DNA of 64,000 nt, taken from assembly GCF_000455485.1 (NCBI RefSeq), contig NZ_CBQR020000010.1, forward strand, positions 22,680-86,679, read 5' to 3'. The position numbers and the translations under genes are program-made. How positions within the stretch are numbered: position 1 is the stretch's first letter; the number at the start of each line of letters is the position of its first letter. This document shows positions 28,691 through 37,040 of this stretch, piece by piece. The notes below the pieces were generated by a model. The model ran no database searches. It was not told the DNA's origin and saw only the letters and a list, made by a program, of their open reading frames with translations. Source of the stretch: Gorillibacterium massiliense (lineage in GTDB: Bacteria > Bacillota > Bacilli > Paenibacillales > NBRC-103111).

Positions 28691-28762
28691 TTATTCAGTT
28701 TCTTCCTTCGCGGGTTTATCCTGTTTTTCTTCGTAAGGCTCGCGGTCTTCTTCGTAGTACAT
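28691..28762 (-). CDS. Tiny acidic peptide (23 aa)
   Basis: A minus-strand 24-codon frame starts MYYEEDREPYEE and is mostly Glu, Lys, Asp and Tyr. Its ribosome binding site, AAGGAGGTGA about 10 bp upstream, is one of the strongest in the window. A hairpin and T-rich run follow (about 28672-28640 on the minus strand). It matches no family I know and is far below normal gene-caller limits. Confidence 0.45.
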   Translation of the reverse strand: MYYEEDREPYEEKQDKPAKEETE

Positions 28763-28961
28763 GGCTGTCTTCACCTCCTTATGGCTTTTCTAACGTCATT
28801 GTACAACCTATGCATCAAATCTGCGTCATCGCTGGGTAAAAGAAAAGTCAATTTTCTTCCGATTTTTTTGTTTTTTAATTTGTTTTTAAGGTATGCGTAA
28901 GCTTATTTTCATGTTCCTCCTATATAGTAAAAACAACCCCACAATCATTTATATAGATCGC

Positions 28962-28992
28962 AAAAAGACTCTGCCCCATGCAGAGTCTTTTT
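28962..28992 (-). terminator. Bidirectional intrinsic terminator
   Basis: Perfect 9-bp stem AGACTCTGC-CCCAT-GCAGAGTCT with A-run on the left and T-run on the right, so it works on both strands. It ends the minus-strand nuclease gene. Confidence 0.88.
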
Positions 28993-28994
28993 GT

Positions 28995-29906
28995 TTACTC
29001 GCAACCGATCCCGTCGCCATCCCGGTCCAGATGTTTGCCATAGCCGGGATCGCCGATATGTACAGGCGCTGCTCCCGCGGCTCTTGCTTCTGAGCAGTTT
29101 TTGAAATATACTTGCGAGCCTCCCGTTGAAGCGGGTGCGGATGAAGTGGAGGACGACGGTCGAGGCGTTGCCGAAGGTGAGGAAATGCCGACGCTTCCCG
29201 CACCTGTACCAGTGTTTGTAGGCTTTGCCGCAGATGAAGTCGTACTCCCGACTTTTACATCCTCATTAAACCCTCTATCCGTAGCATAATTCTCTATGCT
29301 CCAAATCCCGATCTCAGCCTGCCGGGCTTTGTCCTGTATGACTCGGAACTGGTCCACATACTTCACGTTAGGCGGGTAAATATAAGCGACACGGGCTAAC
29401 CCCTTCTCCAGCAATGCCTCGTTAAACATCACGCCATCCACCCAAAGGTAGCAGAGGAGACGGCCGTATTTATCCCTTTCCGATACATCTAGTTCGAGGA
29501 TAGCTTTTTTCCCGGTTAAGGTTTCTTTGGCAAAAGCGGAGGCTTCCGGACCAAAAGGCTCCACCGGTTTATCCGGGTGCACCGTTTCTGGCGTATCCAC
29601 AAGAAGCAGTCGGATGGTTTCCTTTTTACCGGACAGATCGACTTGCATCGTGTCTCCATCGACCACTCGAGTGATGGTGGCCGGTATCCCGCGGGGAATG
29701 GCTTGTTCCGTATCTTGTTCCGGTACATATGATGGCGATAAAGATGGCGCCTTGGTAGCGGTTGAAACGGCTGTGGAAACAGGTGAACTGGATGCGCTGG
29801 TCTTGTTGCTGTCCGCAGCCTCTTGAGTATTCGATTGACACGCGGATAAAATGATCAGACAGGCAAGACTGAAAGCGGCTGTGCACGTACGGATCGATGA
29901 TTTCAT
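28995..29906 (-). CDS. Lipoprotein thermonuclease (SNase) with Excalibur domain
   Basis: A 303-aa secreted nuclease. A lipoprotein signal peptide with lipobox LIILSAC (Cys about 22) is followed by a Ser/Thr-rich linker, then a staphylococcal-nuclease fold (about 75-215). This has catalytic-type residues in VDGDTMQVD, IRLLLVDTPET and ERDKYGRLLCYLWVDG. A second low-complexity linker leads to a C-terminal Excalibur calcium-binding motif DRDGDGIGCE. It should degrade extracellular nucleic acid while anchored to the membrane. Confidence 0.9.
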   Translation of the reverse strand: MKSSIRTCTAAFSLACLIILSACQSNTQEAADSNKTSASSSPVSTAVSTATKAPSLSPSYVPEQDTEQAIPRGIPATITRVVDGDTMQVDLSGKKETIRLLLVDTPETVHPDKPVEPFGPEASAFAKETLTGKKAILELDVSERDKYGRLLCYLWVDGVMFNEALLEKGLARVAYIYPPNVKYVDQFRVIQDKARQAEIGIWSIENYATDRGFNEDVKVGSTTSSAAKPTNTGTGAGSVGISSPSATPRPSSSTSSAPASTGGSQVYFKNCSEARAAGAAPVHIGDPGYGKHLDRDGDGIGCE

Positions 29907-30063
29907 TTCGCTTGCGGTCTCTCCTCCAATAAAAGTGTTAGTTGCTATGCGCCAAAATAGTATAACATAGACATGACAAGCAAGTTATTCAGTGTTGACA
30001 AAGGATTTTAAGCTTATTTGGAGAAAATCATATAAAAGAAGCAGTATAGACAGGAGTGGACCC

Positions 30064-30219
30064 ATGATCAAGGAATTCAATAAAGCATTGCGAATGATGG
30101 AAACCATTTACAAGCGCGAGCTGACAAAAGAAGAGCGTGATCAATTGCTTCGAGCCTATTTAGAAGGCTATGATTTAGGAGAACATTTGGACACCGGTGA
30201 AGTGCAGGTAGACAAATAA
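30064..30219 (+). CDS. Small hypothetical protein (51 aa)
   Basis: A charged, helical 51-aa protein starting MIKEFNKALRMMETIYKREL. ATG 30064 has CAGGAGTGG upstream; extension to 29992 runs into promoter-like DNA. No family is recognised. It lies about 30 bp before the DinB-like gene and could be co-transcribed with it. Confidence 0.55.
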   Translation: MIKEFNKALRMMETIYKRELTKEERDQLLRAYLEGYDLGEHLDTGEVQVDK

Positions 30220-30250
30220 GGGCTTGGTTACAAGCGGAAGGATGATAGGC

Positions 30251-30751
30251 TTGGAATCTTATGTTTTCGATTGCCTGGAACGTTTGGACCGCTCTCTCGG
30301 TCATGTGGAAAAAAGCATTCTCAGCCTTCAACATGAGCAGCTTTGGCAGCGGCTTCGTCCGCAGATGAATGCTATCGGTAATTTGGTTATGCACATTGCC
30401 GGGAATGAATATCAGCATATCGTGAGCGCCATTGGCGGACAGCCATTTATCCGTAACAGGCCAGCTGAATTCAAAGCAGACTTTGGCGGCGATGGAACTG
30501 AACTGCTAGCCCTTCTCCATGATGTGCGGCAAAAAAGCAGGGCAATTCTAGATAATTTGTCGGCCTCCGATCTTGAAAAAGAAGTTGAAGTCCAGTACAG
30601 CCCCGATTCGAAGGTGGAAGGTTACACGTGGCCGATCCGTAAAATTTTGCTGGTTGTCACGGAGCATTACAGCTATCACAGCGGGCAAATTGTGCTTTTA
30701 GCACGAATTTTGCAGGAAAATGATACCCATTTGCTTCATTGGAGACATTAA
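30251..30751 (+). CDS. DinB-like / DUF1572 family protein
   Basis: A four-helix-bundle protein of about 166 aa. It has the His residues expected of the DinB/YfiT superfamily metal site: NLVMHIAGN and TEHYSYHSGQI. Members include thiol-S-transferases and proteins of unknown activity. TTG 30251 is favoured, with GGAAGGA about 9 bp upstream; the in-frame TTG 30224 and ATG 30242 are alternatives. The substrate cannot be read. Confidence 0.75.
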   Translation: MESYVFDCLERLDRSLGHVEKSILSLQHEQLWQRLRPQMNAIGNLVMHIAGNEYQHIVSAIGGQPFIRNRPAEFKADFGGDGTELLALLHDVRQKSRAILDNLSASDLEKEVEVQYSPDSKVEGYTWPIRKILLVVTEHYSYHSGQIVLLARILQENDTHLLHWRH

Positions 30752-30775
30752 GATTTAATATCTTCTTATATAGGT

Positions 30776-30810
30776 GCCGGCGGTGGGAGATCATCCTGCA
30801 GCCGGCTTTT
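30776..30810 (+). terminator. Probable intrinsic terminator
   Basis: GCCGGC (30776-30781) pairs with GCCGGC (30801-30806), followed by TTTT. The inner part pairs imperfectly. It lies 25 bp after the DinB-like gene. Confidence 0.55.
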
Positions 30811-30914
30811 GCTCATTTGCAGCACGCAAGCTCATGTTTGAATAGAGCCCCCTATCGGCGCTATACTTGCCCTGTATGCTAAATTTTGAGGGAGGGAATA
30901 GGAGGTTAATATCC

Positions 30915-31760
30915 ATGAGCCAATCTTTTACGCTTCGGATGGCGGAAGACCGCTTTTTGCGAGGGAATCTGTACAAAGCTAAAGAAGAGTGTCAAGGCTT
31001 GCTTCTGATCTGCCATGGCTACAAAGGGTTTAAGGATTGGGGGTTCTTTCCCTATGCATCCCATCGGCTGTCGCAGCATTTCGATACCGTTGTCTTTAAC
31101 TTCTCTCATAATGGTGTCGGTGCTGATTTGACGGAGTTTACCGAGTTGGAGAAGTTCGCCGGCAATACGTTTTCCCGGGAGCAAGAGGACATTCGATTTA
31201 TTCTGTCGGCATTGGAAAAGGGAGAAGTCGAAGATTACCGGCATGCGAAAGATAAGCCGATCTTCCTCTTGGGACACAGCCGAGGAGGGGGGAATGCCCT
31301 TATCTACGCCTTCGATCATCCTCATGATATTGCCGGTGTCGTCAGTTGGAATGGGATTACCGATACTGATCTCTTTTCTCATCAGCAAAAAGAAGACATG
31401 CGTAAAAACGGCCGCGCGTATATTCTGAACAGCCGTACAAAACAGATGATGCCGCTGAATCAGGAGATCCTGGATGATCTGGAGGCAAATCGCGACCGCT
31501 TCAATATTTTGGAGCGGGCGAAACAGTCGCCGGTGCCCATCGTTTTAATCCAAGGCACGGAAGACGGACGTAATCTTCAAGAAGGATCTTCCCGATTGAC
31601 GGCAATCAGGCCGGATATCCCATGGCGACGGATAACAGGAGCCAATCACACCTTCAGAACGGTGCATCCCTTCCAAGGGACGACGAGTTATCTGGACGAA
31701 GCGATCATGCTGACGGAGGATTGGCTTTTGAACACCGTCAAATCAGGCGAGGCGAGATAG
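30915..31760 (+). CDS. Alpha/beta hydrolase family protein
   Basis: A 281-aa soluble hydrolase with nucleophile Ser in GHSRGGG (about residue 120), a likely acid in VLIQGTEDGR and His in GANHTF (about 250), completing the triad. The oxyanion region is ICHGYKGFKDWGFF. It resembles dienelactone-hydrolase or acyl-peptidase-like serine hydrolases. ATG 30915 has TAGGAGGT upstream. The natural substrate is unknown. Confidence 0.85.
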   Translation: MSQSFTLRMAEDRFLRGNLYKAKEECQGLLLICHGYKGFKDWGFFPYASHRLSQHFDTVVFNFSHNGVGADLTEFTELEKFAGNTFSREQEDIRFILSALEKGEVEDYRHAKDKPIFLLGHSRGGGNALIYAFDHPHDIAGVVSWNGITDTDLFSHQQKEDMRKNGRAYILNSRTKQMMPLNQEILDDLEANRDRFNILERAKQSPVPIVLIQGTEDGRNLQEGSSRLTAIRPDIPWRRITGANHTFRTVHPFQGTTSYLDEAIMLTEDWLLNTVKSGEAR

Positions 31761-31766
31761 TTCCAT

Positions 31767-32087
31767 TTAGTTTTCTTCGTCAAAAGCACGAAGAGCGGCT
31801 GGCAGGGAAGCGGTCACGCCGTTTCCCGCTGCCGGCAAACCGACGAGAATGGCGCTGATTAGCTCATCCCGGCTTGCTCCGGCTGCTTTGGCTTCTTTCG
31901 CGTGAAAAGCGATGCCGCTTTCCAGGCGAAGGGCGGCCAAAACGGCTAGGTAGGCCAAAGCCTCCGTTTTCTTGTCCAGCTTGTTTGCCTGATCCAGATT
32001 ATGCACGGCGCCCATCCAGGCTTGCGCGTGCTCAGGTGCTTCTTTTAGAAACGTTTGAAATGCGTTGCTTATTGACGTTTGCTCCAT
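31767..32087 (-). CDS. Carboxymuconolactone decarboxylase-like (AhpD-fold) protein without the Cys pair
   Basis: A 106-aa protein of the CMD/AhpD fold: LDKKTEALAYLAVLAALRLESGIAFHAKEAKAAGASRDELISAI-like core. The usual C-x2-C redox pair is replaced by E-S-G-I, although the downstream His remains, so peroxidase activity by the AhpD mechanism is unlikely. ATG 32087 has AAGGGAGA upstream. It is convergent with the alpha/beta hydrolase gene. Confidence 0.78.
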   Translation of the reverse strand: MEQTSISNAFQTFLKEAPEHAQAWMGAVHNLDQANKLDKKTEALAYLAVLAALRLESGIAFHAKEAKAAGASRDELISAILVGLPAAGNGVTASLPAALRAFDEEN

Positions 32088-32130
32088 TCGAATCAATCTC
32101 CCTTGATAAGATATTACCTACCCAACCAGT

Positions 32131-32961
32131 TTAACATTCAGGCAGGGAGGGGGCGTGAAGACCAGACTGTTCATTTGGTTGGTCTTTTTGCTTAGTGGAT
32201 GTGTCATTATGCATTTCCATAAATTCCGTCATGTGCTTCCAGTACCGTTTGGGCATATGCGACATTCTGGCTTTCGGATTATCCCGTTCCTTGATGCCAA
32301 TGGTTTCGTAGAAACGCTGCCAGAGCTGCCGGAATTTTTCCTCTTCGTCCGACGCTTGCGGGAGGGTTAAGTCATCCAGGTCCGTGATAACCGATTCACC
32401 CGGGCGGTGTACGAGAGCTTTGCCGTGGGTTTTATCAAAAATAAGGAAGAGTTCCTCGGGAAACCGGCTGGAAAAATGCTCTTCCAAGAGAGGAAGCACT
32501 TGGTTTTGCGGTTCGATGATTGCTATCATCACTTGATTATAGATGGAAAACCGGATGAACCCCAGATAATGATGGTTTTCCGAATTCAAAGCGAGCACAG
32601 CTTTTTGTAGCGTAATTACAGTCTCATCGGTCAAACGATCCACAACCGAGCGGCCGTATAAAAAGCCAAGCCGCACGAAGCGCCAGACCAGCAGATCCTT
32701 TTGTGGGTGGCATGTGAGATGGCCGCGCTCAGTCATTTCAAACGCCGGCTTACCTATTTTCCTAAGGATTCCGGTTTTCACCCGAGCTGCTTTCTCCATG
32801 TCGGTTTCGATCCATTTGGTATCAAAAAGGGATAGTTGGAGTGTTTCCTCCGTGACGATATCAAGGGGCTCATCTTTACAGGCGAAGCTTTCGAATATGC
32901 AAGTGAGCAAGCCATCGAAGCTGCCGTCATACCCGTAAACTAAATCTGACCGGTTAGGCAT
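32131..32961 (-). CDS. TIGR03915-family putative DNA metabolism protein
   Basis: A 276-aa protein of the family that pairs with the TIGR03916 radical SAM protein. It starts MPNRSDLVYGYDGSFDGLLTCIFE and has the DLLVWRFVRLGF, HHYLGFIRFS and DKTHGKALVHRPG blocks. In other bacteria some members are fused to uracil-DNA glycosylase, hence the suspected DNA repair role. It overlaps the radical SAM gene by 22 bp and is downstream of it, so both share a LexA-boxed promoter region. A polar tail follows residue 245. Confidence 0.85.
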   Translation of the reverse strand: MPNRSDLVYGYDGSFDGLLTCIFESFACKDEPLDIVTEETLQLSLFDTKWIETDMEKAARVKTGILRKIGKPAFEMTERGHLTCHPQKDLLVWRFVRLGFLYGRSVVDRLTDETVITLQKAVLALNSENHHYLGFIRFSIYNQVMIAIIEPQNQVLPLLEEHFSSRFPEELFLIFDKTHGKALVHRPGESVITDLDDLTLPQASDEEEKFRQLWQRFYETIGIKERDNPKARMSHMPKRYWKHMTEFMEMHNDTSTKQKDQPNEQSGLHAPSLPEC

Positions 32962-34244
32962 TTGACTGCATCCTCTCGCGTGACCAAGGATTCATCGAAA
33001 AAAGAGAGCTGTTCGGGCTGATCCTCCAACCGTTTGATGCCTGTCTCGGAGATGAGCGCCCGCAGCAAGGAATGCTGGCTGATCCGCAAACCCTCTAGGC
33101 CTTTATCCCGGCAGGTAATGAAATATTGCGCCCGCTTGAGCACGACGCCTAGTTTCTTTAGTCCGGTAAAATCAAGAGAGCCAGTCTTCCGCGCTTTGAG
33201 AATCCGTTGAGCGCTTCGAACCCCGATGCCTGGCACCCGCAACAGCATCTCGTAGGGTGCACGGTTGACCTCAACTGGGAATAACTCCATATGATGCAGC
33301 GCCCAGTTACATTTTGGATCGAGCAGAGGATCGAAGTTCTGATGATTTTCATCCAGCAGTTCTTGGGCTTGAAAGCCATAGAAGCGGAGCAGCCAGTCCG
33401 CCTGATAGAGACGGTGTTCCCGGAGTAAGGGAGGCTTGCTGTCCTTGGCAGGAAGAAGCGAGTGCTCCATGACCGGCGTATAGGCGGAATAAAATACCCG
33501 TTTTAGCTTGTACTTTTGGTAAAGTCCTTCCGTCAGCTTCAAGATGCGGAAATCCGTATCTGGAGTGGCACCGATAATCAACTGGGTACTCTGGCCGGCA
33601 GGAGCGAATTTTGGAGCGTGGCGGCTTACGGCAAGTTCCGTGCTTGTCTCCCTGATCTTCTCCCGCATGAGACCCATTGGCCGGAGAATCGACTCCTTCG
33701 TTTTATCGGGAGCGAGCAGGGTCAAGCTTTCTTGGGAGGGCAGTTCGATATTGACACTCATCCGGTCAGCCAAATGGCCGAGACGGGTGATCAGCGCATC
33801 ATCAGCGCCGGGGATCGCTTTGACGTGGATATATCCTCCGAATTTGTACTCGTCCCGCAACAGTTCCAGTGCCTGGATCATGCGTTCCATCGTGTAATCG
33901 GGATTCCGGAGAATGCCCGAACTTAAAAATAAGCCCTCTATGTAATTACGGCGGTAAAAATGCATGGTCAACTCCGCCAACTCCCGTGGAGTAAACGCAG
34001 CCCGCCGTGTGTCATTGGATTTTCGGTTCACACAGTATTTACAGTCGTAGATACAGTTGTTGGTCATCAACACTTTCAGCAGCGAGATGCAGCGCCCGTC
34101 CGCCGCAAAGCTGTGGCAGATGCCCATGCTTACTGTGCTGCCCACGGAACCAGGCGCACTTTTGCGCTCTGAACCGCTGGACGTACAGGCAACGTCATAC
34201 TTCGCGGAGTCTGTTAAAATGGTTAGCTTATCGATTAAATCCAT
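32940..34244 (-). CDS. Putative DNA modification/repair radical SAM protein (TIGR03916)
   Basis: A 434-aa enzyme with a CIYDCKYC 4Fe-4S cluster motif (C-x3-C-x2-C, about residues 76-83). A C-terminal helix-hairpin-helix (LLRVPGIGVRSAQRILKARK) could bind DNA. Both are hallmarks of the radical SAM family linked to uracil-DNA glycosylase. ATG 34244 (MDLIDKLTILTDSAKYD) matches family starts and has GGGAGTGAG upstream; the longer frame would cross the LexA box. The reaction is not known. Confidence 0.88.
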   Translation of the reverse strand: MDLIDKLTILTDSAKYDVACTSSGSERKSAPGSVGSTVSMGICHSFAADGRCISLLKVLMTNNCIYDCKYCVNRKSNDTRRAAFTPRELAELTMHFYRRNYIEGLFLSSGILRNPDYTMERMIQALELLRDEYKFGGYIHVKAIPGADDALITRLGHLADRMSVNIELPSQESLTLLAPDKTKESILRPMGLMREKIRETSTELAVSRHAPKFAPAGQSTQLIIGATPDTDFRILKLTEGLYQKYKLKRVFYSAYTPVMEHSLLPAKDSKPPLLREHRLYQADWLLRFYGFQAQELLDENHQNFDPLLDPKCNWALHHMELFPVEVNRAPYEMLLRVPGIGVRSAQRILKARKTGSLDFTGLKKLGVVLKRAQYFITCRDKGLEGLRISQHSLLRALISETGIKRLEDQPEQLSFFDESLVTREDAVKCLTGQI

Positions 34245-34279
34245 CAAACTCACTCCCAACTTGCTTCCAATATATACAA

Positions 34280-34291
34280 GAACATACGTTC
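34280..34291 (-). promoter_or_regulatory. LexA (DinR) box of the radical SAM repair operon
   Basis: GAAC-ATAC-GTTC is an exact match to the Bacillus consensus GAAC-RNRY-GTTC. It lies 36 bp upstream of the radical SAM start codon, placing the two putative repair genes under SOS control. Confidence 0.8.
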
Positions 34292-34331
34292 CTGTCAATG
34301 CGAAGCGTCGCAGGGAATCATACCTTGATTT

Positions 34332-34359
34332 AAAAAGCCCGCGCACAAGGGCGCAGGCT
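34332..34359 (-). terminator. Intrinsic terminator of the lipoprotein gene
   Basis: On the minus strand AGCCTGCGC-CCTTGT-GCGCGGGCT (one G-T pair) is followed by TTTTTAAA. It lies 18 bp after the lipoprotein stop and upstream of the repair operon. Confidence 0.8.
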
Positions 34360-34376
34360 AATCTTACGGAATATCT

Positions 34377-35156
34377 TTATTTACCGGCAACGTAGGACAA
34401 TACTCGTTTTTCGTTATCATCCAGGTAGTTCGATTCAAACACATAGTCGGTATAGTCCTTAACCATGGCGAAAATGGCTTCGCCCTTGGTAAAGATTTGG
34501 CCTGCATAGAATTCTTTCATTTCCGGCTTGACCGACGTGTCATGAACGGTGGATAGCCCGACATAGGTAGAACCGTTCACTTCAATGCCGCCTCCTTTGA
34601 CCGTAGCGATGGCAAAACTGAGGTCGACGGAGGTGATGCCCCATTCTGCTTGGGGGAAGTCGGCCGGGAAGGCTACTTCATATTTCAACAAGCAGTATTC
34701 CAGGTTAGGGTCTTGAATGGCCTTGATTGTTCCGGAATCGCCTGTATTGAATTTATCGATATAAGCTTGAACTTCATCGCTTTTTGAAGCGCGCAGAACA
34801 TCTGTTATGCGGTAGTAGATCTTATGGTTTTTTCTGTCTTGACCGGAATACCTCATCGTTTCAACCCACTCGTTAATGGGGGCAGGGGCTTCGATGGTCG
34901 TTTGTCCGAAGGGTTTGATGGATGCCGTAGCATCATCCTTCGCTGTCGAAGCCGATGCTGTTGAAGCCGGCGCCGCTGAAGCTTGTGCCGTCGCGGCCGG
35001 TGTCGATGAGGTTTCCGGTTTGGCTGTTGCTGCTGCGGCTGCCGAGGGGGAAGGCGCTTCCGTCGGGGCAACGGCAGATTTCGTTTCTTTTGAACATGCT
35101 GAAAACGATAAGGATAGTATTGCGATTAAAAAAGCTGCAGTCACTTTACGTTTCAT
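34377..35156 (-). CDS. Secreted lipoprotein, hypothetical
   Basis: A 259-aa protein. Signal peptide MKRKVTAAFLIAILSLSFSAC has a lipobox ending at Cys 21. A Pro/Ala/Ser/Thr linker (about 28-80) follows, then a globular domain (about 90-259: KNHKIYYRITDVLRA, CLLKYEVAFPADFPQAEWG). The domain suggests a DUF-type extracellular adhesin or ligand-binding module, but I do not recognise it. Good ribosome binding site. No neighbour hints at a function. Confidence 0.78.
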   Translation of the reverse strand: MKRKVTAAFLIAILSLSFSACSKETKSAVAPTEAPSPSAAAAATAKPETSSTPAATAQASAAPASTASASTAKDDATASIKPFGQTTIEAPAPINEWVETMRYSGQDRKNHKIYYRITDVLRASKSDEVQAYIDKFNTGDSGTIKAIQDPNLEYCLLKYEVAFPADFPQAEWGITSVDLSFAIATVKGGGIEVNGSTYVGLSTVHDTSVKPEMKEFYAGQIFTKGEAIFAMVKDYTDYVFESNYLDDNEKRVLSYVAGK

Positions 35157-35631
35157 GATATCTCTCCTACAGTTAAATTATGGAATGCAGAAATTGTAAA
35201 ATAAATGTCGAAACTAATCAACCAACTATATCTCACATCGTAATCCATCATGCACAGAAAATTCATGAGGTGAGCGGTTTTTCCGTGCTATTTCGGGCAT
35301 CCAGAAGAATCGTGAACATTATGGGAAAATTAAGAAATATCGGCTACATCTCCGAACAATTATTAACTTTTCCCTGCTAACTAATACAGTGAATCGAAGA
35401 GAGAACAACAAAAAAGCCCTTACTCCGTAAGGGTTTGTCATGTCTTCGTATTCTTTTGGATGTCGAGGTGGAGAAAGGAAAGGCTCGGGTCTGTTTATCA
35501 CGCTGTGTTGGAAGGTGTTCCGGTTAAGCGGATTGCAGTTCTTGAAAAGATCAAATTTGTGTTCTGCCGTCTTCTTTATGCAGCTTTTATCGCATTAATT
35601 GCTAATATAATGGTCAATTTAAATGTTATAA
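35157..35631. other. Intergenic stretch with a terminator and possible att-like scar
   Basis: No convincing gene is found. It contains a terminator at 35410-35436 followed by GTCATGTC, the same arrangement that flanks both copies of the tRNA-Val repeat. An open frame at 35460-35660 (starting MSRWRKERLGSV) has a hydrophobic tail that reads out of A+T-rich DNA; I consider it chance or a gene remnant. Confidence 0.4.
35410..35436 (-). terminator. Intrinsic terminator (minus strand)
   Basis: CCCTTAC-TCC-GTAAGGG stem; on the minus strand it is followed by GCTTTTTT. It could end transcription of the GNAT gene to its right. Confidence 0.75.
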
Positions 35632-36177
35632 TTAATATAGTGTCTTTTGGTATTTATTGAAGCCGTCTGCTTCTCCCATGTAGGTGTAGCCACACTCCAA
35701 GTAGAACCGATTCAGTTTCTCATTATTCGAAACGCAATCAAGTTTTATTCGATTCTTCCCCGTGTAAACAATACCATTTTCAATCCACATCATGATTTTT
35801 CTGCCGAGCCCCTTGTTCGAAAGGCTGCGATCCGTTACTAAGCGATGGATATAAATCGCTGTAGAATGATGAGCATCATCTTCGCCCCAGAGTTTTTTAT
35901 CCCATTCACTAGGTGACTGCTGCAAGATAACCGCACCCACAAGGCCATTATCTGCCACATTTCTGAAAGTAAATACTTCTCCCCGAGCTATAGCCCCTGT
36001 AATATTATGTTTGTCTTTTCCGTGAAGTAACCCGTTCCATTGGTCAAGACCTTTACGATTCAGCCATTTTGCAGTTTCCAATGTCAATGCTTTGACTTCA
36101 TTTACATCATCTTGACCTGCTTGTTTAGCATACACCCCATCATCGACCATTGAAATGGTTATCTCCTTAATAGCCAT
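35632..36177 (-). CDS. GNAT-family N-acetyltransferase
   Basis: A 181-aa protein with the GNAT fold. The acetyl-CoA loop region is HRLVTDRSLSNKGLGRKIMMWIE (Q/R-x-x-G-x-G/A type, about residues 112-134), followed by KLDCVSNNEKLNRFYLECGYTYMG. The start has GAGGTGAA upstream of ATG 36177. Codon use is more A+T-rich than in core genes. The substrate is unknown. Confidence 0.85.
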   Translation of the reverse strand: MAIKEITISMVDDGVYAKQAGQDDVNEVKALTLETAKWLNRKGLDQWNGLLHGKDKHNITGAIARGEVFTFRNVADNGLVGAVILQQSPSEWDKKLWGEDDAHHSTAIYIHRLVTDRSLSNKGLGRKIMMWIENGIVYTGKNRIKLDCVSNNEKLNRFYLECGYTYMGEADGFNKYQKTLY

Positions 36178-36561
36178 CTTTCACCTCAATCTAAGGATGA
36201 ATATTTGGATCTAATATTACCTCTCCAATGATACCACATTCTTTATATCATGCTGTTTATGCAGCTATATTATGAACTGGGAAGGGGCGGTTAATGATTG
36301 TTAACCATCTATGCGAGATACGATTCCGGCTTGTATCACGGTATATCCAGCGGGTGGATCTGGAAGCTTTGAACAAGCTATGATCGTATTTGGATGTTGG
36401 AATCGTGGATATAGAAGGTGGCGCGGTCGGTCTAAGAACCAGTCCATTGCCGTGGGAGATCCTTCGCGGAAGTCGGGAATAATTTTGTTCATAGTGGCGA
36501 AATTCACTTCAATGCAAATTTTTAGGACTATTTCATGGAATGTGTACTACTCTGTAACAAC
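36178..36561. other. Intergenic stretch left of the tRNA-Val repeat
   Basis: Mostly non-coding. A minus-strand frame at 36301-36492 (starting MNKIIPDFREGSPTAMDW) has host-like codons but a weak ribosome binding site and no family match. It may be a fragment of a lost gene. Confidence 0.3.
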
Positions 36562-36589
36562 AAAAAAAGCCTTGCTTCGCAAGGCTTTC
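36562..36589 (-). terminator. Original terminator of the tRNA-Val gene
   Basis: Minus strand AAAGCCTTGC-GAA-GCAAGGCTTT followed by a T-run. It sits next to the displaced 3' half of the tRNA gene, so it was probably the tRNA terminator before the island inserted. Confidence 0.75.
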
Positions 36590-36648
36590 GTCATGTCGCA
36601 TATGGTAGAACGGATGGGGATCGAACCCATGACCCCTACCCTGTCAAG
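36590..36648 (-). repeat. Left 59-bp direct repeat (attL): displaced 3' half of tRNA-Val
   Basis: Identical over 59 bp to 41493-41551. It includes the encoded CCA (36603-36605), acceptor 3' strand, T-arm, and anticodon arm up to the anticodon loop, but not the 5' half. This is the usual product of integrase-mediated insertion with crossover in the anticodon region. Confidence 0.92.
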
Positions 36649-36753
36649 ATGGCGAAATAGCATTATTTAGCATTAGGCATTATGATATAACCCCGAAAAT
36701 ACAATGTTTTCGCCTTCGTAACATCATGTAACATTAGCTAGTTTTTTATAGTT

Positions 36754-36777
36754 TGATGCCAAAAATGATGCCAAAAA
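36754..36777 (+). repeat. Left TGATGCCAAAA repeats (candidate integrase arm sites)
   Basis: Two copies of TGATGCCAAAA, 12 bp apart (36754, 36766). The same motif occurs in the same orientation near the right end. Integrases of the Tn916/phage type bind short repeated arm sites near both element ends. Confidence 0.55.
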
Positions 36778-36810
36778 GTTTTATTAGAGCGGTCTGCAAT
36801 CGCATGTTTT

Positions 36811-36845
36811 AAGGTCATCCATAAAGGGGATGGCCTTCTTATTTT
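36811..36845 (+). terminator. Intrinsic terminator at the left end of the island
   Basis: AAGGTCATCC (36811-36820) pairs with GGATGGCCTT (36828-36837, one G-T pair), followed by CTTATTTTT. The gene it served is gone. Confidence 0.7.
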
Positions 36846-37040
36846 TGCGCTCTATAAGACCCTATAGACGTTTTCTATCCTTCTCTGCACATTTCTCTAT
36901 TTCTCTTCCTCAAGCGTCTAAAACAAGCCGTCTGACGCTTAATACGATGAGAACCCTAGGGGGCTGGATGCTTATCCATTAGATGTTCCTCTTTATGCTG
37001 GTATTTAAGTCAGATACACAACTACTTACATAGTTCGACA

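Noticed and set aside
35460-35660. 66-aa frame MSRWRKERLG... as a gene
   Set aside because: No ribosome binding site; the second half is translated A+T-rich intergenic DNA.
36311-36670. 119-aa plus-strand frame ending MGIEPMTPTLSRW
   Set aside because: It reads through the antisense of the tRNA terminator and tRNA fragment; this peptide is a known artefact of tRNA antisense DNA.
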